Shown here piece by piece: positions 19,901-27,710 of a DNA stretch of 64,000 nt (within the stretch, counting starts at the first letter, position 1; each line of letters opens with the position of its first letter). The position numbers and the translations under genes were made by a program. A model generated the notes under the pieces. It was not told the DNA's origin and made no database searches. It saw nothing but the letters and a program-made list of their open reading frames with translations. This DNA is from a virus, in the IMG/VR virus record IMGVR_UViG_3300012271_000008, positions 1 to 64,000 of that record. The stretch is one strand, 5' to 3'.

Positions 19901-21276
19901 GAATCCCAACCTGTTATAGAATCTGGCCTGTGAGCACCTTGAGTACTTCCTGTAAAAGAATCTTTAGCTCTGCCTGGAATATGCATAACAGGTGAAAAAG
20001 TATTATTGTTATATTTATAAACTATACCAAATGCATAAATTTCATCACGCATATAAGATTTACCATACCAATAATAATCTCCAGTTTTTACAGCTATGTC
20101 ATTTACATCAGTAGAATCTTGTTCATAAACTTCATAATGAGATTTAATGTCATTAGCGTATTGTTGTAATCCTGAATAATTTTTAGAGTTGCATTTTATA
20201 TTACTTCTTATTAATCTGTTCTCTAATTGAGTAATACTTTTAGAACTATAAATTTCTTTTACACTACTAATAGATCTAACATCAGTAGGCACAGAATCAT
20301 CAATACTAGTAACAGTGTACCTAATTAAAGATTCCGTTATAGGTAATTCAGCAACAACATAAGAAGAAGTTACACTAGCAGTAGTTACAATAGCTGTTAC
20401 TTCTAAAAATTCATAATTTAAATTTATACCATTAATTTCAAATTCTATAGATTTATTACTGTTCATAGCAATGTTTCCATCTATATTTAAATAAGTTTCA
20501 GAGTATCTATCATCTATAACTGGTATAGTTTCAGTAGCTATAGTATAACCTGCTCCATTTTTATTTGAATCTAAATGTCTTACAACTAGTTGAATAGTAC
20601 CAATAGGTAAGTTACCTGTTTCTAAATATTTTAAAAAACTAACTGATAAATTATCATCAATTTTTTCAATTTGAAATTCTTCACAGTTCCATTTAGATAA
20701 AGGATTGTCAGTTCCTTCTTGATAATCTGATTTTATATATTGTTCTAAGTAATTTAAATTAACTGATCTATCAGGATTCAAATGATCTACAAAATAAATT
20801 ATAGTATCACATCCATTTTTAACTCTATAAGTAGCTTCAATCTCATTACATATATTAAAATCTAAACAATCAGATTCTATTAAAGTTTCAAAATTGTAAT
20901 TTTTATCTAATGTTCCAATTAAAGAAATGTTTGTTAAACTATTAACTGCAAATATAACATCTTTTTCTCCACTTATATAAGTATGACCTAACACCTGAAA
21001 ACCTTCAGGTAAAGCTGCTACAGATTCATTAGATAATTCATTACTTCTAAAACCTAAATCTCCTTCAGTAGTTTCTGAAATAGTATTTAAAGCAAATCTA
21101 TATGTGCCATCAGGTTGTCTGTTAGGAGAAAAATCAGTATGAAGTCCAGATTCAAAACTATCAATAGTTTCTTTTCTTAATTTTGTATTTCTCCTGTCTC
21201 TTCTATCTCTACTGTTCTGACTATATCTACCTCTTTCATTATCATTACTGTCTCTTATTCTGTTATTTCTAGCCAT
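16933..21276 (-). CDS. large tail protein, muzzle/tail-tip candidate (1447 aa)
   Basis: The N-terminal 35 residues are almost entirely Arg, Asn, Asp and Ser. Then comes a long, beta-rich, Asn/Ser/Thr-rich body with a characteristic start (SFESGLHTDFSPNRQPDGTY). Scattered Cys pairs (for example CSDCEC) may bind metal or form disulphides. No enzymatic motif is visible. The length, its place after the ring/neck genes (overlapping the 307-residue gene by 8 bp) and before the cargo genes match the large tail barrel or muzzle protein of crAss-like virions; I rely on gene order, as I cannot align it. Alternatives are another tail-tube or baseplate component. Confidence 0.6.
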   Translation of the reverse strand: MARNNRIRDSNDNERGRYSQNSRDRRDRRNTKLRKETIDSFESGLHTDFSPNRQPDGTYRFALNTISETTEGDLGFRSNELSNESVAALPEGFQVLGHTYISGEKDVIFAVNSLTNISLIGTLDKNYNFETLIESDCLDFNICNEIEATYRVKNGCDTIIYFVDHLNPDRSVNLNYLEQYIKSDYQEGTDNPLSKWNCEEFQIEKIDDNLSVSFLKYLETGNLPIGTIQLVVRHLDSNKNGAGYTIATETIPVIDDRYSETYLNIDGNIAMNSNKSIEFEINGINLNYEFLEVTAIVTTASVTSSYVVAELPITESLIRYTVTSIDDSVPTDVRSISSVKEIYSSKSITQLENRLIRSNIKCNSKNYSGLQQYANDIKSHYEVYEQDSTDVNDIAVKTGDYYWYGKSYMRDEIYAFGIVYKYNNNTFSPVMHIPGRAKDSFTGSTQGAHRPDSITGWDSTSYDLVSSSWDNVSSIPDTEAEHLSLIAGDTVERWKVYNTAYKDSSLNSNVHSAGQMAYHESNANYPNTKDCNDNFIFGDLVGTPIRHHKFPDSSLEPHSSNNNIHPIGIKFKNIILPPDTKSYRIVRCDRDENKTVLDKGISFYGRISEVGDSPIHFQPFLGNLSKLELAIGPTTGLRVIPDGLESGALIGAGDTVPIQNTISDRICFHSPLTKFVKPFIKASYLKTENVLNAAAETPYLQSNRRTSIGLSFNTDDVEINVNPSLNTSINSVINKQAYIGKNSILPAGILTEKFINNYSDDTFAIETNSNVRAYDGNTEVFTHANDTITEGSNGSGGTLRSGSQAIYQSLKVVKDVYNNLNRLIYYTVSKDWTEANETLVLGGDTFITRFNFINSGRMIAESEEWVNEDNKIADRKHNYSSLIGFFTESTINSELRHELPGELYYPKTLNAGLFLNCITDDGSGYTPNYYNYNSDFHKPNNINAFISLPNSYRYCSDCECLFPNRVLYSERSFQEELADNYLNSKTNNYRDILANKGDITKIFNYQNKLFIDTEESRFYLPSTNQAIQSNESQVFIGTGEFFSASVQELVDSDVGYMGNQSQRAFNITEHGVFSLDARDGKVFLFNGKTNVISNKGKRNFFENNLELNLETEYEDVTGLEFPCPDNPTNNVGFVAGYDTRYDRWLLTKHDFKLTDKSKRMLTEVQIFNPNIPSTGSLKFENGNWYIVTPDSFSTEITKLIYPKNEPTLFENCSWTISYSVKDQSWTSFHSYIPNYYIDSKTKLYSTINNDNNIWKHHKRFEYQTFYGVQYPHIIEVVANKNPIESSIHNAVRFHTQAQQWDPINKYFIDKRLITFDKANLYNSYQSSGDIDLLTKRVQNHLGRDQESWHQQALLDINEKEYSFNEFRDLVENRDIPLFTKNWEEPSFQDKYYIDKVINPTSINLNKNWWEQEVFRDKYLLIRLFFTTFVNTKLITNFNITDKNYTER
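16992..17023 (-). promoter_or_regulatory. Bacteroidota-type promoter inside the tail gene
   Basis: Read leftward: CTTG (17023-17020), 20 bp, TACCTTTG (16999-16992). This is the same -33 box, spacer and -7 box as the site at 46162-46193. It lies within the last codons of the 1447-residue gene and about 60 bp before the 947-residue gene, so it would transcribe the cargo/RNA polymerase module. Confidence 0.55.
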
Positions 21277-22192
21277 AATTGTTAAAATTTAAATTATCTA
21301 AGTTGTTAGAATTAGCAAAGAAAGATCCATAAGCATTTCTTTTTTTAACTAATCTCATATTGCTTCTGTATAGTTGTTCTCTTTCATCTAAGTTAGAAGG
21401 CATAAGTTGGGTATTCTTAGCTTGTTTACAGTACCATTGCCAGTCATTTGTATATCTTTGTAATAATCTTTCATGAGAAGGTGTAGGGTCTGTAAAATAC
21501 TTTATATCAGCTAGCCTCATTTTTAAATAAGCTACTATTGCTGTCCTAAAAGAAATTTCATCTATAACCATAGGATACCCATTTTCATCTGTAGGTTGTT
21601 GTAAATAAGCTAAAGCTAATGTTCCAGTTTGAAAACTTGTATTTATATAACCTTTATGTATTGAATAAGAATCTTCTGAATCACAGTATAGATTAATTGA
21701 ATCCATACAATGAGAACTTTTAGCAGATCTAAAGTTAGATTTGTCTAGTTTTAAAGGTTGAAAATTATTGTAATAATTATTATTGTAATTTGATACAGTA
21801 TTGTATGAAGCTATTACATCATAATATCTTTGTTCTGGTATATAATATTCATTATGAGAATTCCAACAAGATGGAGTTTCAGCTTCAGGACAAGTTGGAC
21901 AAGATTCATCCAAGGTTTCTCCTTCATCTGTTAAACATAAATTATTATCTACTGTTTCTTTAGTATAAGCTATTTGAATAATTTCTACTAAATCACTTGG
22001 TAAAGAAACTTTATGATCTTCTACTTTTAAAATTATAGACTCTTCTTCATATTGCCCAAAAGCTCCTATGAATTCTAAAGCCTCTCCAATCATTTCTACA
22101 GTATCTGCTTCAGATACTCCAACTCCAGTGAGTCCTTCTCTTACAGACTTTGCTATAAGGTTATTAACTGATACTAAACTGTACTTACTCAT
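21269..22192 (-). CDS. neck/tail ring protein, crAss-like (307 aa)
   Basis: A soluble protein with a helical N-terminus and a C-terminal part (residues about 215-290) with regular Tyr/Trp/Arg-rich helices ending in an Asn-rich tail. A CPTC pair and further cysteines occur around residues 95-115. It overlaps the following large tail gene by 8 bp and the preceding gene by 4 bp. In crAss-like phages the gene directly before the large tail protein encodes a ring between portal and tail; I infer the same here. No enzymatic motif is seen. Confidence 0.55.
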   Translation of the reverse strand: MSKYSLVSVNNLIAKSVREGLTGVGVSEADTVEMIGEALEFIGAFGQYEEESIILKVEDHKVSLPSDLVEIIQIAYTKETVDNNLCLTDEGETLDESCPTCPEAETPSCWNSHNEYYIPEQRYYDVIASYNTVSNYNNNYYNNFQPLKLDKSNFRSAKSSHCMDSINLYCDSEDSYSIHKGYINTSFQTGTLALAYLQQPTDENGYPMVIDEISFRTAIVAYLKMRLADIKYFTDPTPSHERLLQRYTNDWQWYCKQAKNTQLMPSNLDEREQLYRSNMRLVKKRNAYGSFFANSNNLDNLNFNNYG

Positions 22193-22605
22193 TTTATTTT
22201 TACTATTTCTAAGTTATCTGCTTTTGCTAATTTAGCTAAAGCTCTTGCGTTTGCTCTACTAGGTTTAAATTCATAAATACTTTTGTTTATAAATCTTGCT
22301 TTATTTTTATTCCACTTATATTTAAATATTAAACCATCACTGTGTAAATTTAAATGATAAATATATTTACCAAATTTTTTAGTATTTTTCCAGTCTATAG
22401 GTTTTCTCTTTTGCCTTTTTTTATAAATATAAAAATCTCCTAAGTTAAAAGGAAATTTAAAAGTTTTACCAGATTGTATGTCATTTAGTATTTCTTTAAT
22501 TAGAACTTTTACTAAAAACTTATACTCACCCTGAACTAAATCAAAGTGAGTATCTTTATTTTTTGTTCTATAATCTCTATAGAAGTTAGTTAATGTCTTT
22601 GTCAT
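22189..22605 (-). CDS. HU/IHF-like or structural protein (138 aa)
   Basis: A small basic protein (many Lys/Arg). A helix (about residues 25-45) is followed by a Phe/Gly-containing strand (FPFNLGDFYIYKKRQ) that recalls the helix-then-GxGxF arrangement of HU/IHF proteins, and then by a second beta region. The resemblance is weak. It sits in a tightly overlapping run of ring/tail genes (4-bp overlaps at both ends), so a structural role is as likely as DNA binding. IHF-like genes have been described in crAss-like genomes, which supports the comparison. Confidence 0.4.
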   Translation of the reverse strand: MTKTLTNFYRDYRTKNKDTHFDLVQGEYKFLVKVLIKEILNDIQSGKTFKFPFNLGDFYIYKKRQKRKPIDWKNTKKFGKYIYHLNLHSDGLIFKYKWNKNKARFINKSIYEFKPSRANARALAKLAKADNLEIVKIK

Positions 22606-23273
22606 TTATCTTTAGAATCATTTTCTAAATCTTCTGGTATTCTACTAAATTGATTAATTAGTTCTTGAAATGCTAATTCAATTATAGGCTCTGTTAAATA
22701 AGAATCAACTTTAAATTCTTTATCTCTTATATCTTCACACTTAGTAGATTCTTCGCAACAGCTATTGCAATTAAAATCTGTAGTGTCATCAAAAATTCCT
22801 GCAACCGTAATTGCAGGAATTAATTCTTTTGATGTAACATAGAGATAATCATTCTTTGTAAAATAATCAATTGCATTTTTTGTGTATTTATTAAATGCTT
22901 TGTATTTTTTATCTTCAAAAGTTGTAGGAGAGAAGTGATATTCCCCATCTATAGAGTTTACACTAATTATATAATCTCCTCTTTTGTTAGAAACAAACTT
23001 TGGTATTTTACATTCAGTTTTTAGTATAGTGCAACCTAATGCAGGTATACAAGGACATTCATAAGGTAAAGCTTTTATTAAAGGTATACATTCTAAATAT
23101 TCTATATTTCTTTCTGATAGCTTTTTATTTTTATTTAATTCTCTATTTAATAAAAAACTTCTAGCAGATTTTAATTTAGAATATATGTGTCTAGAACTTA
23201 ATCTAGTATCATCCGAAGCTGCACCTTTACTGTATAAACTTTGAACTCTATCAATGGCCTCTCTTATTTTCAT
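22602..23273 (-). CDS. ring/neck structural protein with Cys clusters (223 aa)
   Basis: The N-terminus is helical and basic (KIREAIDRVQSLYSKGAASD). Cysteine groups at about residues 73-86 (CPCIPALGC) and 169-178 (CNSCCEESTKC) could bind zinc or form disulphides. It overlaps the next gene by 4 bp and follows the metallophosphoesterase by 8 bp. Position among small tail genes suggests a neck or ring component. A perfect 11-bp inverted repeat (22794-22804 and 22811-22821) lies inside the coding region. Confidence 0.45.
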   Translation of the reverse strand: MKIREAIDRVQSLYSKGAASDDTRLSSRHIYSKLKSARSFLLNRELNKNKKLSERNIEYLECIPLIKALPYECPCIPALGCTILKTECKIPKFVSNKRGDYIISVNSIDGEYHFSPTTFEDKKYKAFNKYTKNAIDYFTKNDYLYVTSKELIPAITVAGIFDDTTDFNCNSCCEESTKCEDIRDKEFKVDSYLTEPIIELAFQELINQFSRIPEDLENDSKDK

Positions 23274-23281
23274 TTTATTTT

Positions 23282-24358
23282 TTATCTATTAACTTGTAAG
23301 AAACCTTCTTTTCCAGTTTCTTTATTCCAAATATAAGCTGTTGCTCTTTTTTTACTCCCTATGTAACCCATAGCTCTGTGCCATTCATCTGCTCCACATA
23401 GAGAAGGTAAAAATTCTACTTCAACTCCTTGGTATTCATCTTTCATGTGTTTGTGTATATGACCTAAATGCCAACATCTAGTTGTAGTATTAGCAAACAA
23501 TAAAGGTTGCTCTACTGCCATAATTAAAGGTAGTTCATGTGGCTTCTCTTTATCACCATGAGTATAACCTATAAGGTTTTTACCGTAAACGTAATAATTT
23601 CTGCTTTCACCATTGTTAGTAACTTTTACATTATTGTTATTAAAGTAATAAGCTCCTAAAGTTTCTCCTAAATAATAAGTTCTTTCAAAGTCATGATTAC
23701 CTGGAACAACTATAATATCTACTGGAGCTTTACCAGCTAGATAATTAATACTTTTAACAATAGACATCCAAGCTATTCTATAATTAACTCTCCAATCAGA
23801 ATTATCTGTTTGTGGAGTTCCTTTAGTTGTAGTAGCTCTCATGCCTTCTGAATTAAATAAGTCATTACCTATTGGCATAACTATTCTTTCTACATCGTAA
23901 CCACTAGATTTGTCATACAACTCTAAAACAGTTTCTACAAAGATGTCTGCTTGTTCTTGAATAGAGTTTCCATCTATCTTACCAAAATGAAAATCTGGTA
24001 TAGATATTTCTAATGCTACAGGGTCTTTAGTATTTTTTTCTCTAGTCTTAACTTGTAAAGGGCTTAAATTTCTTATATCTTTTATAAGTTCATTTTTTAA
24101 CTCTTTAAACTCACTGGAAGTTTTGTTCTTATTTGTGGTATAGGACTCTCTCCACTCACCACCTGCTGTTTGCCATTTAGACTTTAACACTAAGTTATTA
24201 ATCTCATTATCCTCTTCTCGCACTATTTTACGAGCTTCCCTTAATGCTGCCAGTGCTGTCTCAGGATCTGTCCCTAGTTTGTCAGCAAGCCTTTGTGAAC
24301 CTTCTTTTAAAAAACCTTTTTTTTCTAATAAGAAATCTATTATCTCATCTTTATTCAT
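23282..24358 (-). CDS. calcineurin-like metallophosphoesterase
   Basis: All five family motifs are present in order: DFH (122-124), GND (164-166), GNHD (220-223), the His of YTHGD (267) and GHIH (299-302). These form the two-metal site that hydrolyses phosphomonoesters or phosphodiesters, including nucleic acids. The first 80 residues (QRLADKLGTDPETALAALR) look like a helix-turn-helix or small helical domain placed before the catalytic domain. It lies inside the structural module, between an HNH endonuclease and ring genes, with an 8-bp gap downstream. The substrate is unknown; end-processing of DNA or RNA is plausible. Confidence 0.85.
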   Translation of the reverse strand: MNKDEIIDFLLEKKGFLKEGSQRLADKLGTDPETALAALREARKIVREEDNEINNLVLKSKWQTAGGEWRESYTTNKNKTSSEFKELKNELIKDIRNLSPLQVKTREKNTKDPVALEISIPDFHFGKIDGNSIQEQADIFVETVLELYDKSSGYDVERIVMPIGNDLFNSEGMRATTTKGTPQTDNSDWRVNYRIAWMSIVKSINYLAGKAPVDIIVVPGNHDFERTYYLGETLGAYYFNNNNVKVTNNGESRNYYVYGKNLIGYTHGDKEKPHELPLIMAVEQPLLFANTTTRCWHLGHIHKHMKDEYQGVEVEFLPSLCGADEWHRAMGYIGSKKRATAYIWNKETGKEGFLQVNR

Positions 24359-24369
24359 ATCTTCTTTTG

Positions 24370-24948
24370 TTATTTATTATCTTTAATAGTGTGTATCCAG
24401 GTGTAGCCATAAGCTGTATGCTGTCTACCATTACAAGCTGCTACAATATTTTTAGAATTAGTGTTTGGGTTATAAAATCTTTCAGCATCTTTTATGCAAT
24501 TCCAAGTTTTTATTAAATAGCCTTCTTGCGAATACTGGTTAACTTTAACAGCTCTACTTGATTTACTTCCTGTAGGTTTTTTAATATTCTTTAAACTTTT
24601 TGATATTTTATCCTTCCACTCTTGTGTTCTAGTATAACACCCTTCTTTATCAGTAAATATTTTTACTTGATTACAATTAAAACAAAGAGTTTGTAAAGCA
24701 TAATCACACTTAAAGTTATTTCTATAAAGAAAATTATATAAATTATAACCTTTCTTATTATTTTTTAACCCTTTTCTATGTGCTCCACCATCTCCATTTA
24801 CATGGTCCAAACATAAAGCTCTTATATCCTCATACCCACAATTAACGCAGCAAGGAATATCACTTTTAGAGAAATAAGAAAGTACGGCATTTTTTATAAT
24901 CTTTTGTCTTTTACTAACCTTATTCTGTATTATTTCATCTCTTTCCAT
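24370..24948 (-). CDS. free-standing HNH homing endonuclease with NUMOD-like repeats
   Basis: A zinc-binding HNH core: CCVNC (33-37), LDHVNGDG (48-54) and CFNC (89-92). After it come a KISKSLK-type segment (NUMOD3-like) and a C-terminal NUMOD1-like DNA-recognition module (VNQYSQEGYLIKTWNCIKDA). Such proteins cut a phage target site and spread by repair. The ATG at 24948 is preferred over an upstream in-frame TTG because that TTG lies inside a promoter -7 box. The gene interrupts the structural operon and has its own promoter-like site, as expected for a mobile insertion. No flanking intron was recognised. Confidence 0.85.
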   Translation of the reverse strand: MERDEIIQNKVSKRQKIIKNAVLSYFSKSDIPCCVNCGYEDIRALCLDHVNGDGGAHRKGLKNNKKGYNLYNFLYRNNFKCDYALQTLCFNCNQVKIFTDKEGCYTRTQEWKDKISKSLKNIKKPTGSKSSRAVKVNQYSQEGYLIKTWNCIKDAERFYNPNTNSKNIVAACNGRQHTAYGYTWIHTIKDNK

Positions 24949-24952
24949 TATA

Positions 24953-24984
24953 CAAAGATACAATTTTAAATTGATATTTCCAAA
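24953..24984 (-). promoter_or_regulatory. Bacteroidota-type promoter of the HNH gene
   Basis: Read leftward: TTTG (24984-24981), 20 bp, TATCTTTG (24960-24953), then TATA and the ATG. This is a full match to the Bacteroidota -33/-7 consensus. The -7 box ends 4 nt before the start codon, so the mRNA would be leaderless or nearly so. Confidence 0.6.
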
Positions 24985-25176
24985 TTATTTTTTATTTTTT
25001 TTCTTAAAAATTACTGGAAGTATGTGATGTCTAAGTAAGTATGAAATTGTAGTAGTAACTACAGTTACAACGATACCTACTAAAAGGGGTAAGGCTAAAT
25101 CCATATCTTGCAAAAATTTTATTAAGCTAGCAGCTCCTCCGCCAGCTATTCCGTTCTTAATGTCTAAAGTATCCAT
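24985..25176 (-). CDS. small single-span membrane protein, holin-like (63 aa)
   Basis: One hydrophobic segment (about residues 28-48, LALPLLVGIVVTVVTTTISY) is followed by a basic tail (HHILPVIFKKKNKK); the N-terminus is Gly/Ala-rich. This topology suits a small holin, spanin partner or membrane anchor. It lies one base after the beta-helix gene. A clear 3TM holin sits elsewhere (41522-41974), so its role in lysis is only a possibility. Confidence 0.5.
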   Translation of the reverse strand: MDTLDIKNGIAGGGAASLIKFLQDMDLALPLLVGIVVTVVTTTISYLLRHHILPVIFKKKNKK

Positions 25177-25177
25177 G

Positions 25178-26779
25178 TTATATTAAATCTATGTTACTTA
25201 CAAAATCTGTATCAGATGTTAAAGTTCCAATAAAGTTTGTATTACCTGCAGCTGTTACTTGCCCATTAGAAGTATTAGAACCATAGTAATAAACATTAGC
25301 ATCATCACCCATAAAAGTACTGCTTCCACAATCAAAAGCTATATAAGTAATTTCACTTGCACTATACTGATGACAATTTTGTAACCAAATATTAGTATGA
25401 GAAGCTGCACAATCTCCTGAAATACCTATACAACCTGCATTAGTATCTGAATTTATTTGAGTTATAGTTGTTTGTTCAAATTTAACATTACAATAATCAC
25501 TAGTACCTACTGTAGGTATTCCAATATTTATTAAATTAATAGTTTGAGGTGAAGGAGGATTTTCATCTGTAGGTGTTTCTCCCTCTATATGACAAGAACT
25601 AAATATAACTTTTGAAGTTAATCCAATATGCCCTTCTATTTGTATAATATTACTAGTATCATCTCTACCTTTTATACTACTGTTTATTAATTTTAAATTA
25701 CTATTAATTATTTTAAATCCTTGAAATCCAGTTTTTACATAATTTATTGTAACATACCCACTACATTGTTCAATATATATACTTTTATAAAAATCAGAGT
25801 TTGTTAGTTTTAAAACTTTAAAATCCAATAATCCTATATTAAATAATTTAACCATGTAATTATCTCCACTGTAATAACTATATATAGATTCACCTTGATA
25901 TTTTAAAGTTTCTACATTTTTAATATCTACAGCACCTAAAGCTTGAACGCCACCAGTTACTACATTATTTGTATATTTAATTTTAACATCAGCTCCTAAA
26001 AATGTATCTAATTTTAAACAATGATTAATACTACCACATTGTACTCTAAATAAATCTATAACAGTTTCTCTTGAATTTGTTCCAGTTAAATTTATAGCAA
26101 CTTCTTCCGTAGAACTTATAGTAGCACTTTTACCTAAAATATCTAAACCATATTTAGTACCTACAATACTGCCATCTATAATAACATTTCCAATTAAATT
26201 TAAAGTTAATTTACTGTAACCATTTGTTTCATCAATTAAAGAGTCAAGGTTTATTATACCTTCTTCATAAGTTCCTGGATACACTTGTATAGTATCCCCT
26301 TCTAAAGAATCTGCTAATGCAGCAGATATAGTAAGATAATGAGTATTTAAACTTTCTCTTAGACCAGTTGCATCAACTCCTTCCTTAGATACAAATAAAG
26401 TTTTACCTATATCAAATACTAGATCTGATAAATTTTTCCAAATAATAGTATCAGTGTCTTCGTCATAAGTAAATACTTGACCATCTGTAGCTCCTGTAAC
26501 ATCTATTGCAAAAGCAAAAGTGTTAGTTTCACTTACTATTGGTTTAACTTTAGTTGCTACATTTTCTGCTAAAGTAATAGTTTCTCCTACCGCAATTTCT
26601 TCAGTAGTTATACCATCTGATATAAATATTCTATGATTAACTGCTTGTAAATCTGCGACATCATCACAAACTGTACTAGCACAACCTATTGTAGTACCTG
26701 TTATTTCTTGAGTAATTTTAGTAGTTATTATATTAATAACTTCTTCTCGGGATATTGGGCATTTATTAAAAAATTTCAT
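25178..26779 (-). CDS. beta-helix tail spike/fibre-like protein (533 aa)
   Basis: After an N-terminal attachment-like segment (to about residue 140), the sequence from FVSKEGVDATGLRESLNTHY onward is typical of right-handed parallel beta-helix proteins: a phrase like GDTIQVYPGTYEEG, then many short strands with Asn/Ser/Ile ladders to the C-terminus. Such folds bind or depolymerise surface polysaccharides. No certain catalytic residues are visible, so receptor binding is as likely as enzymatic activity. It belongs to the adhesin cluster with the lectin-like and repeat fibre genes. Confidence 0.65.
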   Translation of the reverse strand: MKFFNKCPISREEVINIITTKITQEITGTTIGCASTVCDDVADLQAVNHRIFISDGITTEEIAVGETITLAENVATKVKPIVSETNTFAFAIDVTGATDGQVFTYDEDTDTIIWKNLSDLVFDIGKTLFVSKEGVDATGLRESLNTHYLTISAALADSLEGDTIQVYPGTYEEGIINLDSLIDETNGYSKLTLNLIGNVIIDGSIVGTKYGLDILGKSATISSTEEVAINLTGTNSRETVIDLFRVQCGSINHCLKLDTFLGADVKIKYTNNVVTGGVQALGAVDIKNVETLKYQGESIYSYYSGDNYMVKLFNIGLLDFKVLKLTNSDFYKSIYIEQCSGYVTINYVKTGFQGFKIINSNLKLINSSIKGRDDTSNIIQIEGHIGLTSKVIFSSCHIEGETPTDENPPSPQTINLINIGIPTVGTSDYCNVKFEQTTITQINSDTNAGCIGISGDCAASHTNIWLQNCHQYSASEITYIAFDCGSSTFMGDDANVYYYGSNTSNGQVTAAGNTNFIGTLTSDTDFVSNIDLI

Positions 26780-26963
26780 TACAAAGTATTTTATCTATAT
26801 TAATACAACTTCCATTTTCTAATAGAAATAATATATTTAAGTTGTATGACAACTCTTTCTTAGTTTCAAAAGCTCCTTTCATTTTTAAACTATCTATTAG
26901 TATAAATTCTTCCGAAGCATTTATTAAATTTATATTTAAGGCTTTAACAATCTCTGCACTCAT
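26766..26963 (-). CDS. hypothetical protein (65 aa)
   Basis: A short protein without recognised motifs. It overlaps the beta-helix gene downstream by 14 bp and the 175-residue gene upstream by 20 bp, so translational coupling is likely. Position suggests a small accessory or chaperone for the tail adhesins. Confidence 0.45.
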   Translation of the reverse strand: MSAEIVKALNINLINASEEFILIDSLKMKGAFETKKELSYNLNILFLLENGSCINIDKILCNEIF

Positions 26964-27471
26964 TTATTTTTTGTTTTAAATATGTTAGTATATTACAAGC
27001 TGTACAGCAATTTTCACAATCTAATGCTAATTTTACTGCATTGTATAATGGAACTAATTCTGAATTGTATAAATTATTTTGTACTTTTTTTGCTATTTTA
27101 CAAGGTATTGTTCCTTCTACAAAACTGCATACATAATAACTATAGTAATTTGAAACAGCATCTGCTCCATCATTTACATCTATTTCTACTTTTAAACTAT
27201 ATATACCTTCTTTCATATCAGCAGCTTGAAGCCAAGCTTGAGGATTTATAGTAACTACATCATTTACTATTGTGTAATATGTAGAACTACTTGATAGATC
27301 TAATTCAAAAGTATTTATTACACTGTCTGCTCCAGAACAGCTATTACATTTTTCTAAAGCTTTTATATTTACTTTAGTAATTTCTTCTCCTAAACCAGAG
27401 TCTATAGAAAGCCAGTCTCCATTAGACACTAATCCTTCTAATACAAAGTTTGTTAATTTTAAATTTAGCAT
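26944..27471 (-). CDS. hypothetical structural protein with Cys-rich C-terminus (175 aa)
   Basis: A beta-rich N-terminal half (residues 1-110) is followed by a helical C-terminus with several Cys pairs (CENCCTAC, CRDC) that may bind zinc. This arrangement (beta domain plus a Cys-containing helical end) fits a small virion decoration or fibre accessory protein; no family recognised. It lies 14 bp after the next adhesin-cluster gene. Confidence 0.5.
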   Translation of the reverse strand: MLNLKLTNFVLEGLVSNGDWLSIDSGLGEEITKVNIKALEKCNSCSGADSVINTFELDLSSSSTYYTIVNDVVTINPQAWLQAADMKEGIYSLKVEIDVNDGADAVSNYYSYYVCSFVEGTIPCKIAKKVQNNLYNSELVPLYNAVKLALDCENCCTACNILTYLKQKINECRDC

Positions 27472-27485
27472 GTTTTTTTATTTTA

Positions 27486-27710
27486 TTATATTTCTGTGGT
27501 GATATTAAATTCTTTTGGCTGCCCTAAAACTACTCTTATGCTTTCATCAAACTTTATATACCAAAACTTTGGAGTATCAAGACTAGCCTCTGAGTAATTG
27601 ACCTTATAGAGTGTAGTACTTGTAGGTGTCTTGGGTAGTCCGTAATAGTCAGCACATTGTTTGCGTGCAGTTATGGCTAGCTCTTCTGTTATGTATGTGT
27701 AGCCTATCAT
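27486..27710 (-). CDS. hypothetical protein of the adhesin cluster (74 aa)
   Basis: It starts at the base where the lectin-like gene ends (stop/start overlap). It contains aromatic residues (YYGLPKT, FWYIKFD) but no known motif. Base composition is somewhat less AT-rich than most of the block, as for the lectin-like neighbour, so the two may have arrived together. Confidence 0.5.
   Translation of the reverse strand: MIGYTYITEELAITARKQCADYYGLPKTPTSTTLYKVNYSEASLDTPKFWYIKFDESIRVVLGQPKEFNITTEI

Noticed and set aside
24946-24963. TTG start for the HNH gene (and likewise at 33646, 44388 and 46175)
   Set aside because: In each case an ATG follows within 4-7 codons; at 24963 and 46175 the TTG overlaps the promoter -7 box.
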